A stretch of 64,000 nucleotides of DNA from Dendrophyllia cribrosa (GCA_024195265.1 JAJLRJ010000010.1:20402284-20466283); one strand, 5' to 3'. Shown: positions 12,641 to 27,200, counted from the stretch's first letter. Made by a program: numbers and translations. Notes: generated from the letters alone by a model not told the origin.

Positions 12641-15083
12641 ACAACCTAGCATTTGAGTTTTTTAAGGGTTTAAGGGTGACAGCAGTGGCTATAAGATGAC
12701 CAGATAAAACTTGTTTTTTAGAAATTTTAAACAGCGATTGAAAACCAAGATACTGGAGCCAAAAGGTGGCACTTGGACACTAGATAGACTTCTGTTATCT
12801 TGAATAAACACCGGCTGTCTTGAACAGAAACTCAATTCTCTATGATGTTGCATGTAAACCAATCTAGTACCACTGCAGTTTGTCGAACATAGCGCGTAAT
12901 AGTTTACCATATTTTAGGTAAAATGTAAAGCGAATGACCGTTCAACTTTTCATTTTAGACTAGGGGAGTCATCCTTGACTATCTGAAAATATCCAACGTT
13001 CAGAGAACCAATCAGCACACGGCAATCCACCTCGTACCCAGGGTCTCATCTCACTCTTGCTTTTTTCCAAGGGGGCGGGAAGAGAGATTCTGGGAATCAA
13101 TTTGACGGGAAAAGTTTTCTGATTGATCAACAAACAAACAGGAGTAGAGTATAGGGGGTCAAAATTGGTGAAGAATGAAGCGGTAGGGTCGTACCTCTCA
13201 TAAACCTCTATTTTCATTGGCCGTTCTAAAACAGTACCTGCTATTGTTTATAGGGATAGGCGCATTGTTTAGGTCATTCATCTATTGTTTTGGTGAGCCA
13301 ATAAAACAACTCGTTCAATGGAGGTACAACATGACCCGAATGAAGCGGGTTGTGAAATCGTCATGTGATTACATTTTGTCTGGCAGTCATCACGTTTAGA
13401 CCATTCAAACGCAAGTTATGAGCAGTGCTGTTAAATGGTGCTGTTTTTTTTTAACATTCTTGAAGTTATTAAAATAAAATTCAGGACGTTTTTTTGCACT
13501 TCTGAAACAGGCATTCTTGAGAGACAAAGCGTCGGACGTTATTTCATTGACAAACGATTTTTCTCCATATTTGGATATATTTATAATGCGAGGTGAGAAT
13601 AGTTTTAGAAACTTGTTTCAGCGCTGCTTGTCTTGTTTTCAGTTTGACGCAGGAATTTCATTAAATCAGTCTGAAGATATTCCAAGTTATAAATACAGCA
13701 CAGCTGCTCCCCATATGGGATCTAAAATATTAAAATAAGATGTGATAACCTTTAAAAGCACTGAGTGACCTCGGAAAGCTAACATAACAAAAGTCCGCCC
13801 CCAAAACCGAAAATTATAGGAATGTTTTTAAAATATGGACAATATGGACTAATTTAAAAAAAACATTTAAAAAATCTGTCAGACAGTTGCACATATGTTA
13901 CCGCTTTGCTTAAAAAAAAAAAGAACCACCCACTGTACTGTACTTGCTTGTACGAAGAGGGAATAGTTAAACACGTGTATTGGCCATATCATAAGATCGT
14001 AATTTAATAAACACTTTTAAACTGTACATAAATATTTCCGTAATCTAAGGCTTGGACCACAAGATCGTCCAGCGATAAACGCCTTCGAATTTATCGGAGT
14101 TTTAGTTTAAAACGCGATGTACCTACAATCTTGGACATTTCAAATGAAAAATTAATACCACCCCTCCCCCCAGTCAAGTGATGGGAAAATGGTGCGTTTT
14201 GGTTTTCGCGCGAATCCATCTTTGAATCGAGGGGAGGGAAGGTGTTACTTCTCTTTTTATTCCGTTCGAGATTGAAGCCTCCTCCGTAGGTAACTCGGGG
14301 TCTGAAGCAAAAGGACGGGTAAACAAGTGATTTTGTGGGGCAGGGGGTGGGTTTTTCTCTTCTCGCACCTCTTCACCAGTCTCTTGAAGGATCCCTTTAC
14401 TCGTCCTAATTCAACCTCTTTTTCTCTACTGCCTCAAAAAGTGGGAGGAGGCTAGCAGTAGCGCTGTACCATTCTGTTTCTATTTCGCCTACAAACAAGT
14501 CTACCATTCTTTGAGTCTTATTCGCCTACCGGTAAACGTCCCTTACTTGATCCGTTTTACATTCGTGGAGAGCTTGCACGAAACGAGTTTCTAAGTATCA
14601 CGAATCTCACTTGATGGCACTTTAAATGTACGTTACACTTCTTGTCGTTAGTCTATTAGCCAATGGCAAGTTGCTCTCTTATTTGTAGTAAAACATCCTT
14701 TGCTTTGCGTTTTCATAAGTTGAGTTGCTTTAATGTTTAACGCATGCGTAGTCAGACACTTACGTAACAAGTTCGTATCCCAGTGCACTTCTATGTTCTG
14801 CTCCTCAGCTTTTGTTGTCATGACAACTGCTCTGGTCTATAATGGCAACGGAAAAAGCAGCACCGACTATTCCACTTTCGTGCAAACGATTTAACCTAAG
14901 AATCCATCCAGTTTGCCCAGTTGAGTATGGCTTAAAAACAACCCGCACACGTGTTCCATGTAGAATGTGTCGAAGATAAAACTAAGGTTCGATAAAGTTA
15001 TGAATGTCACCGACAACATGATTTCCATCAAGCCATAGTATCAAACAACACCGAAGATCTTTGATATCTGCACTTATAGGATT

Positions 15084-15262
15084 TTATTTTGGAGGTGAAT
15101 CGGGAATCCCAGTTCCCGGAAAACCAGAACTGTTTCCGAAAAGTGGCGAAGTGGGAGAAAGAACAAACGATCCTTGACCAGCGGCAGTCGGCGACAATGG
15201 CATGCCCGAGAGTGATGTCGGGAAGGCTGATCTAGAGGGTGACGACATCAGCGGGTTCATTC
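15084..15262 (-). CDS. TBRG1: TBRG1-like exon 17 (stop codon)
   Basis: Residues 629-687: Ser/Pro/Gly-rich, with SLSGMPLSPTAAGQGSF and GIPDSPPK, then TAA. Acceptor ATATAG|GA. An AATAAA overlaps the stop codon itself, but the true 3' end is not visible from sequence alone. Confidence 0.8.
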
Positions 15263-18200
15263 CTATATGTATGTACACAAAGATTAGCTCGTTAATTTTT
15301 GCTGCTTTCTCCCGTTATACATTATATATATGATCACACAGAGCCAATAGCCAATATCGCTTTGGTACACTTGGGAAATTGCGGATCGAATTTTTTTAAA
15401 AGCGTTTAAAATATTCAACTTATGAATTTCGGATTGAATCACTAACAGAAAAGGAGGGTCTGATGGCAGGTTAGCTACCGAAAAATGATAACAGTCCGCA
15501 GGGTAGAGTTGCAATTTCCTGGCAGACCATTACTCAAGGTAATCCTTGAAATCGAAAGAAACCTCTAAAATATAGTAAAAGGTTGGAAAGCAGAAGTGTC
15601 AAGAATCACGGTCTTCAAAGCTCAACGCAGAGACTGTAAAACAACAACAACGACGACAAACAAATAATGATAACGACAACAACAACAACAACAAGCAACC
15701 AGGTAAAAACGCCACAAACGATAAGGAAAAGACAAGACTTGTCACGACTGATTGGCCGCAAACGGTCAACTTTGGAGGTAAAGGCGCGGCCAAACGAACG
15801 CAACATTTCAACGTAACATCTTGCAACATTGTTGCGCGGAACGTTTGGCCACCCTGTTGCAACATGTTGGATGGCGTTGGATCAAGTTTGAAAATGGTCA
15901 AATTTTTGTTGCAACATTTTTGGATTTTGCATGATGTTGAACTCGTTTAGCCACGTTCACGCAACATAGGCCGATATGCTATTTCAAAGCGCCAGAGGTA
16001 TTATGGGTTTTCGTCTTTGAACATGGCGGACAATAATGCCCAAATTGAACAATCTAAAAAGAAAACACCAAGGAAGTGGACAGTAACCCTTCTCTTGTCT
16101 TCTCTTAATCCACTGCCGAGTTTTACCTCTTTTGCCTACTCTTTCATCATCATCCGCTAGAAGTAGCGCCAGTGAAAATCTAAAATTCGACGACGCCGAT
16201 ATCGATACCATTCAAAGTCCTCTATATTCAATACGGCGTTTACGTCCGAGCGTGCCGGGAGCCTGGGCACATAAACATCAACAAACCCGTGAAATGTTGC
16301 AAGATGATGCGCGCGCTTGGCCAGCTCTTTCACAACACGATCGTGTGTTCGTTTGGCCGGGCCTTAAGCAAGATACGCACAAGGCAGCAATAAAAAATGG
16401 CTCACCTGTATCCATTTCATTATCATGTTCTAAACCATCAAGCTGCGCGCTGGGACTGGGACTGCAAAGGCCTGGAGACGACAGAGGAGTGATGGTGGAC
16501 GCCAGAGTAAGCGGTCCCCCCATGTCGTGATCTGGAAACGAAAATAAACAGTTACAAATCTCGCCTTTACGCGAGCAAGGGACGTATATAGACCGAAGTA
16601 ATCTTCGCCTTTCGAACTCACAAGGGCATGGTGGTCTTTAGCTTGACTTCTCTTGCACGATCACTCTAGACCTTAATCCCTTCAACTCCCAAGAGTGCCA
16701 ATGATCAAAATTCAAGAAAAATCCCAAATTTCATTTTATAAAATATTGAAAAACAAATTGTACCATACAAAAGTACTAGCAAAGAGGTTTCATTTGAATG
16801 GTTACACCATAGGATTTCGTCAACATACTCAAAAGTTAGAGGTACACTACACGTCTCCATAACTGACTCTAGGAGTAAAAGGTCAAGTTTCATTCTGGAA
16901 CATTCCCTGATTCAATTCATTTATCCCCGTTTATTTACCTTTAAACATTTCTTCATCATGATCCATCGGAGTAGGGGAATGGAACGTGGTCATGCCTCCT
17001 GTCACGTGCTCTTCTTCATCCAAGCTGGCGATAGAGTCCTCGTCTACAGCAGTAGGGATACCCTGGGCCACGCCTGATGGGTCTGCAGTCGATGAAATCG
17101 AGTGTTTACCTGTAGAAAACAGTGGGTATATAAGCAGAAACCCTTAATGGGTTGAAACGTGTAACGCGCATAGTCGTATACGAGCCACAGGTGACCCATG
17201 CACATACGAGCCACAGGTAGCCCATGCACATACGAGCCACATGTGGCCCATGCACATGGCCGGCTTTTCAAGCGTAAAGCAACTGGAAGTAGCTTGTATA
17301 TGAAAACAATCCAAATAACATTGATTTTCACACACTTTTTACATACATTTTTCGTATGAATTGTTTTGCACCAAGTCTCGCTTTGATAAAGAGGTTTAAG
17401 TAATGATCCGCATAAGAAGGAAAGCGCTGAAACGCAATACACGATGGAATGCCAACTTTTTTCATTGTTACAACTAGTGATCTCATTGGCCTTGACTCAA
17501 AAACTGCTAAAAAGTTAAGGTTCAAGGTGCATTTTGTCTAATGTTTTTAAGGTTTCAAGTAACTTGAGACCCAATCGCACAACATGGAATTTTTAAAAGA
17601 TTTTGTATTTGGGGAACTTCATCAAATAAGCAAAATTATTAGCTATTGTCTTCTGCTATTCTGATTGGTTAAGCACGAACATTTCCTAAAATTTATTTGA
17701 CGCAAATGGATTTTCTTTATTTTTATAATGAAATATAACTATGAACCATCAGCCCGTCCTCTATTCTTGAAATCAGAGATATTCTTTGTGGGAAAGAGCC
17801 ATTGCGCAGAACAATGAAGTTTACAGTAGTTCTTATGTGGAGCATTACTTAATAGACAACTCAAAAATGGGCTACTGAGCAAATGTGCTTCATTTGATTT
17901 TAGCTTTAGAGAGGTTATCAACTGAGTGTCATTAAATCAAAACCAAAGCAATACTCGGATCAACCATTTTGTACAAACTTCTGATTGTTTAAAAAGGGAC
18001 GCGAGTTTCTCACCAATGCAAAAACAAAACGATTTACAACAGACACGCGATGGAAAGCTGCTCTGTGCGAACTGTCATTAGAAAATCGCCACAAGTAGGG
18101 TTCCACCCAAGATTTTGGCAAGGCCATTCTCCATTTGGTATTCTGACTTGCATCTAATAGTCGTGCTGGCATGGCCTTTCGCCACTGTCCTAAATCAGGA

Positions 18201-21200
18201 CAAAATCTGTATCCGATTTACAGATATTCATTTAAACATTAACTTCTTTTGTGTTTTCTTTAAGAATTATCAATGAGTGTGTCATTACAATCTTTGTCAT
18301 TATTGTACGTTTTTCTTATTATATTGTACAACTAACAAGTGTAAGGAATAACATTTGTGTTAAAGCACACAGCAAGCCATACGCATGAATAAAATTACAC
18401 GAAATATTGAAAATTCGATCACTAAGGTGATAAGTATCGGTGTACAAAGATTGAGCAAAAGAAGACTGAACTATCATCAAGCTTGGCAGCATCTTTTTCA
18501 AGCCACTCGGGAGGCTTTCAATTTTTCCAAAAACAAGCCAGGGGGGGACCGCCTGGCTTGAAAGGGCTGGAGAGAACACTGCTCCAGAGACTGCAACGTA
18601 AGCGTTAGACTAGCCCACAAGGTGGGCAAATGAAATGGGAAGGACTTTGAGTAAGTCTAATGAAGTGTCCACTTACCTGAACTCTGCTTACTCTGTGGTT
18701 TTGGCAACTCAAACTTGACCCACTGGTACTTGGTGCACTTTCTCGCCCCAGGTAAGCTTTGAATCAGGTATTGTATGGTTGGATGGGAGAAACCGAAAAA
18801 CTCTGGACCCGACCCTGTGTTGGATGCGTCTCTACCCCTGTTAGGAGAGCAATGTCATAAGTAGGAGTTTTTAGAGATGAGTCACCGATTATGTGTTCAG
18901 TAAGAAGGCGTTCGTTCGCTTGTTTACTGGGCTAATTAACTGAGTGACTTCTGAACAAGTAGAAAGGGCCTATTCAAGAACTCGCAGGATTTCTCGTATC
19001 TAACAGCTGTCTATATAATAAGTGATGTTATTTACCTGGCCTTATTTACCGCCTTGAGCACCACACAGTGACATGCAGTAGCAGATGAAGCGATGATTGG
19101 GTGATCAGGGTCATCTTCAGGACACATCTCAAACTAAAAACACAAAACATCAATGTCAAGATTCCCCGTACGAAACTTAACAAATGCGCACTTAAACAAA
19201 AAAATATATTTATATATTCGCTGCCCGAGACTACCCGAGAGAGGCCAGCAGCTTTAATTGAGGACCTTGTCCAGGTCTAATTGGAAATGGAAGGTAAGTC
19301 TTCACAAGCCTAATGGCTCACAACTGCCGGAGCTTAACCCGGTTTCTGTAGCATGAAGCGACAGAGAGTATTACTACTCCCCCCTGGATGGGATGCTAGT
19401 CCATCGCAAGGTTACCCCCCAGCATTATGTCGCCGGTACCCATTTATACACCTGGATGGAAAGAGACGACGTGGAGCTGAAAGTTTCTTGTCTAAGGAAA
19501 CAACACGATGGCAGAGACCAGGCTCGAACCACCGACCTTCAGGTTGAAAGTCTAACGCGCTAACCACTAGACCAACGCGCCTCCACAAGGACGAGAAACA
19601 ACAACAGAATACGTAGGATGCCGCAGGTCTGGGAACAAACCTGGGTTCGTGGGTAGTTTTTTTTTGCAGGCGTATGACGTGGTTCCACTGTATATGAACA
19701 TACCCGCGTTTCACGAATGCACACATGAAGGCCCAGTTATGCAACAAATGCATATCCCGTTAGGCTATGTTCAGTACGAAATAATTATAAATCTAATGAA
19801 GTCTTTAAACAACCAGGGCCAAAATATTTCAAAATATTTGGTGTGTGCGCCAGAAGTCGACAATTTCACTACAAGAGTTCATTAATTCTTGTGTTATCCC
19901 TGTCGGGATTATCTATTCCACATCGAATCCATTTCTTTGATCATTTGTAGACTGTGTGTGAATGTTTTTCCTCGGAAAAGAACTAAATGTTTCGCACTGT
20001 AGAAACAGAGCAGGTCATAGTTGAAATGAATAAAGGGGTGAGTTTCTAAACAAACTGTGGTGATGTGTCGGTGGGGGAGTGGAACATGAACATTTGATTA
20101 CTGAGTTGATAATTAACAACTATTCACATGCAAATAAAACTTATTTGTATGTGAATGAAAACTTATTTTCATATGAAAGGTTTCGCACCTAGCCTCGCTT
20201 TGATAGAGAGGCTAAAGGCAACTCGGAAATGGCCTATTTAACTGTATAAACTGCTACCCCTAACCTTAACTGAAAGCTAACCAGTTTTTCCATTATATAA
20301 GTCTCAATAAGGTGTCCGACGTCCGTCTGGACGGTAATAAATTATGATTTGGGCTTGACCGAGCGCTAGCCCTTTGTCCCGAGAATGACGAAGGGCTAGC
20401 TCTCAAAACGTCAGCTTTTGAATCTTTCCACGATGGCCAATTTATTTTATCAACTCATCTGATAAAGCCAGATTGTCATAGTTGAAATGCGCAAGCTGGC
20501 TTTCTTTTGGATTCTCTACATTACCTGAGGGCCGAATCCTCCATCAAGAATCTTGCAGGTGTAAATGCACTTATCTTCAGGATTCATCATGCTGGGATAA
20601 CTTCTGGAGCTACAGTACCCAATGGGCCAAATATAACGCTCAGAATGGAAACCGGGACGGTCGTGAACAATCTGTTAAAAAAAATAATTACTGACCATCA
20701 GCGTTCCTCAGGTGAGCGCAGTAAGGGCAAGCAGAAACCCATAAGTGGGTTGAAACTGTCTTTTGAACACTTCAAAACAAGCTTCCGATTATTCAATTTG
20801 CTAAGAAGTTGTTACAGCCATAATTGGAAAATCAAGATAAAAATATTAACCAATCAAATCGCTAGAACAACTTGCTTCCAATCTCCCTGGACTGAGGGGT
20901 TTCCAAATATGGTACTAAGCAAAAAATGAATATTCGGAAGCTGCGAATGTGCGTTACACGTTTCAACCCACTTATGGGTTTCTGGTGCAAGTGCACAAGA
21001 TCCCTCATTCAGTGAATGTCCCCTAACATCCCAGTGAGCCTCTTTGGTAGCCTGTTCAAGGCGTTAAGATTGTGCAGCAGGGAGTAGCTAAAAACTGGCG
21101 CCAAACGAGCAGAGAAAAGGAGAGGAGACTGGAGAGACTCTTTCCCGCCTATTCCCCTCCATCATGACTTGTGATATTTTTTATTCGCGGGCTACCTATC

Positions 21201-24200
21201 CTTCACTCCCTTCACTGTACCTGAACGCCGGCAACAGGCTACCACTTGGAGAAGAGAGGGTATGACTGGAAAATGTTGGGCTTGAGAGGACACAAAACAC
21301 AGACTTTGATACGATATTTTATTTGGAACTCCCCTTCACGCAGCTTTTCAGTGACATTACAAGTACAATTAAGAAAAAAATACATTTATGATAATAAAAA
21401 GATTGCGAAGAAGATTGTAAAGGCAAAAGTGACATCAGCTGAGGCCATGACATTGCACGCGAGGCGTTTCGGTCATCGATGTTGTCTTGTGCAAGATGCA
21501 TTGAAGGGAAAGATCATCGATCATTTTGATGTATTTTTGACTTTCATTTAGAGGACCCTCCTGAAAACCACCATTAAGTGAATGGAGGCCTCCTGTTAAA
21601 ATATTATTATTATTATTATTATTAACTAGGGTTTTTAATATTTTGTAAACATTGTAAATTAGTGTTTGATGATTTAATTAAGGAGAAATAAAGTATTTAA
21701 AAAAAAATTATTATTATTATTAATATTAAAAGTTGTAGAAAAAAAACGTCGAATTCAGTTATGTAAAAACTCGATTTAAAAATCTGCAAAGAATGTGATA
21801 CCTTAACTTACCTCACCAAGACTGTGAACAGTAAGGCCTCCAAGAACAATTGGAAAAATGGGTTTACCTAGGTAAGAGCAAAACAACAGCACTGTTAACA
21901 ATTGTTATTTAAAAGTTTGAGAAGCTTAGTGTACTTTAATCAAGTAAACTTTTGATTCTTTATTCAAACAATAACACAGACACATACACACGAACCACTG
22001 GCCTTTATTATCTACAGAATAACTCTCTTAACACATTATAAAATGAAAAAAAAAGAAATTTAAAATTTACTCTTGCCATTGCTATTACAGTGGTTTTCAA
22101 TTGAGTTTGCTTTGGTATTGTATCACTATACATTTGGAGCGATTTTCAATTGAGTGTCAAAAGTTATTTTGCAATAGGCCATTTCCGAGTTACATTATGC
22201 CTCGTTGTCAAAGCGAGGTTAGGTGCACAACCTTTCATATGGAAGTGAGTTTTATTTGCATTTGAATAAAAACTCATTTCCATATGAAAGATTGTGCACC
22301 TAGCCTCGCTTTGATAACGACGCATAACGTAACTCGGAAATGGCCTATTGCTTTGGTTTTGCATTACTACAATGTCTAGTACTTCAAGCCTGCAAATAAC
22401 AGTCGGTCATCGGACAATTGTCCGGCAAATTTGAGGTTTTGACAGGTAAAAGCTGAGCCTGGTCGGACACTCTGACCGGGCATTTCAGGCTTCAATGAAA
22501 ATATTTTTTCTTGAAGTTTGTGGCCAAATATGGAAAAGTTTATTTTATTATACTACCGCAATACAACGCAAAAATGATTTGTTATTGCTTTCGTTTTTCT
22601 TCCGTTCCAAGAATTAATTTATCACGCGCAATGCGTCGTTTCAAATGTCGCGTTGAATTGTAAACACGCCACATCAAGCGCCAGTATTCCTAAGTTGTTA
22701 ATTGACGCTTTTTGCAGCGGCGTCGTGAAAGATCGTTTAGCCCCATTTAGTCTGAATTACGTTCCACTGAAACACTACTAAAATCTGAGGTCTTATGTTA
22801 TTACTTATTGTCTGTTATCTGCAAGTGTTGTGAGATAAATTACAGTCGTAATTTGACCCGATTGAAATGTTTTAATAGAAATGAGAAAAACGTTCAAGGC
22901 AATATATCACAATTTCTTTGAGAAATCATGATTTCAAAATTGCTAAAATTTACAGGTGTTTGTGTGACTAGGGGTGTGGTGCCAATATGTTTTCCGCCAA
23001 TAATACGAACATTCTTAAATTTGTCGATTATCAACAGGTAAATAATACCTGATTTAATGTAAAGGTACTCTTTCTGGGAGAGTATTGATTTTTCACTCAG
23101 TTGACTTTAATTTTAAGCCGTTTGAATTTGCAACCAACATTCTGAGGAAGGGTCACCGTCTATGTTGAAATACAGAACGGAAATGTCTCTAATGGCCGTT
23201 TTTATGCTACAGACGTTAGTATCGTCGTCGTTAAAGTCGTCTCGAGACGACTTTAACGTCTAGTATAAAAACGGAAAATAAGCCAGACGGATTTAACGTC
23301 TGACGACTTTAACGTCTTCTTTTAAGTGCGTCGTTCAGACGCACTTAACAGACGACTTTAACGTCTCAGACGTTAAATACGTCTAGTATAAAAACGGGAC
23401 GGCCTTAACGAGAACGAATTTAGCCCTTTTTGTATATTCGTGCTCTTAAAATTTATTTGGGGACGACTTTAGTCGTGTCCAATCACTTCCGAGAATAGTT
23501 TTTTTTAGAAATTCCTGCGTTTTTCTCTGTGGCCATCTATTTTAATGCGTCTCGTTTTTATACCAGACGCATTTAACGTCTGAGACGTTAATTGCGTCTA
23601 GACGACTTTAACGTCTCTAGCATAAAAACGGCCAATGTCTCTTTTTTAATTTATAATGACAAAGAAAATTTATGTCCGACCAGACTGGCTTCTTGTCGGG
23701 TCAAAACTTGTCCTTGGCCAGACAAATGACCTCCTTATAGACAAAAATTATTTGCAGGCTTGGTACTTTGTGATTGGCTAAAAATTCTCGTGCCACCTTC
23801 CCAACCAATCACAAGTAAAACCAAAACCAATCGTGACTTGCCTACACGCGTTTTCCCGCGCTAGGTAACGACTACATGTACGTGTACTTGCTAAGAGGTC
23901 TAATTGGCTCGTTGGATTATTTGGGTCTGTTCTGATTGGCCAGAGTTATTTCTATGGTTTTGTTCTTATGACTCACAATGAAGACTGCTCTATTGAAAAC
24001 CATTCTCTTACCTTTAGGATCCACTGTGATGGGTTGAACTTTTCGCTTCACGGCTGTTCCAGGTTTCTTTCTCTTGGGTTTAACTGAAGGTGTTCCCTGT
24101 GCAGATCCCGCAGCAGCTTTAGGTGCAACAGAAGTAGCAATCGCAGGTTGAGAGTTTTCGGACTGTGCTTTTGGCTTTTTTGGTTTTGCGGGTTTCTTCT

Positions 24201-27200
24201 TTTCTTGTTTTGCTGGTTTTTCTTTTGCTCCATCTTTAGCTCCTAAATGCAAAACAGAAAGTCAAATCTCATTCACAAAAAAACAACTAGCAAACAAAAT
24301 TCCATGACTTTTAATCCAATTCCATGACATCAAAATTTAGTAAAATGCCCCAGTAACCACACACCACACATTTTGTTGCTTGACACAAAGTTTCCAAAAT
24401 GTCTTCCTTTTTGAAACCACCAGCTAAAACCAACTTTGGAAAAAAATATGAAATTCATGACTTTTCCATGACCAACACACATTTTTCTGTTCTGAATTCC
24501 ATGAAGTTTCCAGGCCTGGAATGCAATGACTTACCATGACTTTTCCATGACCAGGGTACATTATCCCAGTATCCACAGTGTACAAGACAGAATTCAAGGG
24601 GTGTACATGTAAATTGTACATTACCCGGTACATGGTTTTTTTATTCACCTAAGTCTAACCAGCCATGGATCCAACTTTCTGAATGTCAGTTTTCCTTTTT
24701 TAATTTCACAAGTTCTTGGTTGCAGATAAAAACACCAAAGTTAAATTACAGCTGTATCTTTACAACAAGCCCTACAATGTTACAATCTGGTCTAATTTTG
24801 ACCAGCCAAATAAATAGAGAATAAAAAACAGATTTAAAACAAACTTTTACCAAAAAGAATTATTAACAAATTGACTGCATTTTTCCTAGCCTGCGCGCAG
24901 AGACATATCCGATTTCCTTACGTCTGCACACAGGCTACATTTTTCCATGGTCTTATTTACCATAGAAATGATTGCATAAAATGTTCAAAACTCAAGTGGA
25001 ACCACGAGCCATTAGGCGAGTAGTTTCACTGCCAAGTTTTCATATTTTATGGTGTCATTTCTATCAAATGGTAAATAAGAGTACAGACCATGGAAAAATG
25101 CAGTCAATAATTTTGTTTTTTACAATAACAAACTTGAACAACTGCGAGCGAACATGTTTGCGGGAATCATTTTTAGAAAATAAAGATAAGCTTAAACAAC
25201 CTAACACTGACAAACTGCTACAAAATGCTTTTGCGTGGGAAATAATTATAGCCTTAACATTTTATGCGAATAAATTATGTAATGAAAAAGGCTCACACAA
25301 AAATTATCTTCAGTTTAAATCATTGCTAGAATCTTAATATTACACAGCACAGAGCCCGGTCATTCAGCAAATTTTTGAGCACAATAACCTAACACAAAGT
25401 CAAATGTAAAATTACTAGGCACAGTTTACAAAGCCAACCTTTTTAAATTTGAAATGTCTTTGAATAAACAGATGAATCTTTGCTCTAAGTTGTTTTCAGC
25501 GCAGTTTTGGTTCTTTCGCTCAGCTTTGGCAGAGCTCTCACAGGCCAAAGGCCTGCTCGCAGAGCTTTAAACTCATAGAACCCATGCCCATCAGTTTCCA
25601 AAATGTTTTCGGCTCAGTTTCAGTTCTTTCGCGCCGGCAACTGATTCCGCTATTCATGGATTTTCCCGACAAGTTGTTTGAATGCCCTTTTTGCTTCGCA
25701 CTTAATTCCAGGCAAGTTAAGCTGATTGTAAACTAAATTTAACTGATGAGAGAGCATTCTTCTCATTGAAGAATTCCAGTTTTAAATGTATTTTTCACTG
25801 TTTGAAGAACCCACAGCACCAAAAGTTTGACAAAACTCATCTATTATGTAATTTTCATTGTCTGAACTCTTATTTACCATACAAATTAACCTGCGATCAG
25901 GCACTCTTTTTTTCAGAGGTTACATACAAATAAGCCAATCAGCGCATGGGAATTCACGCAGTTACATGTATTGTAAAAAAGGAAATGGATATAGAAATCA
26001 CTAAGAAGAATTTTGTTCTTGATGGCCTATAGCGCCCACTTTAGTGGCCTATACAGCTTGCTTACCAATGCACATCTGCGCTGGTATTGACAATACAAAC
26101 CTGCACTGTCTATGGCAGTCTTCTGTGCTTTTGCCGCTGCTGCATTTGACACCTTGGCTTCCTTGTCTGTCTTTGGCTTTGCAGCTGCCCTTTTAGTCTT
26201 GACTTTTGGTGCTTTAACCTTGTCCATTACATAAGACGGGAGGATGACAGGAGGTAAAATGTCTGGAGGGAAGGGAGCATAGGGGGATGCCTGGAAAACC
26301 CCGGCCTCTGCAGCTGCTTGGTACTGAAACAATCTCTTGAGAATGAACCTTGAATAGTAACAAGGATCATTAGGTGAAGGAAGCACTGCATGGAAAAACC
26401 CCTGGGACTTCTCCCCCTGGGGCTTCCACCACCCAACCTCACAGCTGCCTAGGGGTATTTGTTATAAAAAATATAGTTGAACCTCCACTTATGGTCAACT
26501 TCCCTTAAAGGAAACCTCTACTCTTGAAGGAAACTGGCGTTGAATTGTTGTAAATACCGTCTTATTTTAAATTTCTCCAAAAAAAAGGAAACAATGTTTC
26601 AGTGTCAGAGGAAATAGGATATAAAAAAATATGATTATCACTTTCAACTTTCCTGTGTGCTGCATTTTCAATTTTTATGATGTCACATGGTTACTCAATT
26701 GTTGAATACAATAGAATTTTGAATCTTAACTTAATAGTGGCAACCATTAATAACATCATAAAAATTCAAAATGGCAACATGAGGAAAATTTAAAAACGAA
26801 ACGTGATATTCATATCCAAAAAACATCACCTTCTACTGATACATGTACAAACACAAAACAAAAACTTTACTTCCTCTCAGCCTTTGCCCGTTGAAGCTTT
26901 GTCTCGGCTCGCACTATTTCATCACTCAGGGCTCCATTTTCCTGCAAAGGCAATTATTGACAAATGGCTAATTAACTATTATACTACTACGTTAAACTTT
27001 GAAGTTATTACTTGCAAAGAATGGGAACACACTTCACAAGTTTACCAAAAGATATTTCCACTATAATTTCACTGTAGTCAAAGACAACTTCACTAGTTGA
27101 TATAGCTGTTACTCAGTGCAGAAAAAGCAGGCCATTTCAGTGAGCTTAATTGCTCTGGTCATGTCTGTGGTTGTAAAATCCTTTTTAGCATTACAGGTAC

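Larger units (their letters stand above)
1..15083. other. Gene-poor region with scattered diverged repeats
   Basis: No ORF here has a recognisable domain or belongs to a convincing spliced gene. Apart from the repeats listed separately it holds AT-rich sequence with fragments of dispersed families, for example a piece of the 'accctggg..gagg' family near 13030-13100 and degenerate 106-bp units near 3360-3440, 6560-6680 and 7550-7945. The left part (14400-15083) is the 3' flank of the TBRG1-like gene. Confidence 0.7.
22133..23995. mobile_element. Host repeat of a three-level nest (interrupted)
   Basis: Outer ends 'gagcgattttcaattgagtg' and 'gactcacaatgaagactgctct' form an imperfect inverted pair; the body (22351-22384 and 23763-23990) has 'aaccaatcacaag.aaaaccaaaaccaatcg' and 'ctgattggccag'. 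A related, uninterrupted copy lies at 56022-56300. It is split by the elements at 22172-22350 and 22385-23762. Confidence 0.65.

Noticed and set aside
15599..15901. 100-codon minus-strand ORF with hydrophobic Ser/Leu/Val runs
   Set aside because: Partly within the TIR element 15781-16365 and partly encoded by 'aac/gac' simple repeats; no homology recognised.
19510..19585. tRNA gene
   Set aside because: A and B boxes are present, but it continues directly into a SINE body and has poor acceptor-stem pairing, so it is a tRNA-derived SINE head.
24972..25337. 121-codon plus-strand ORF
   Set aside because: AT-rich, no domain, lies across an inverted repeat in a TBRG1-like intron.
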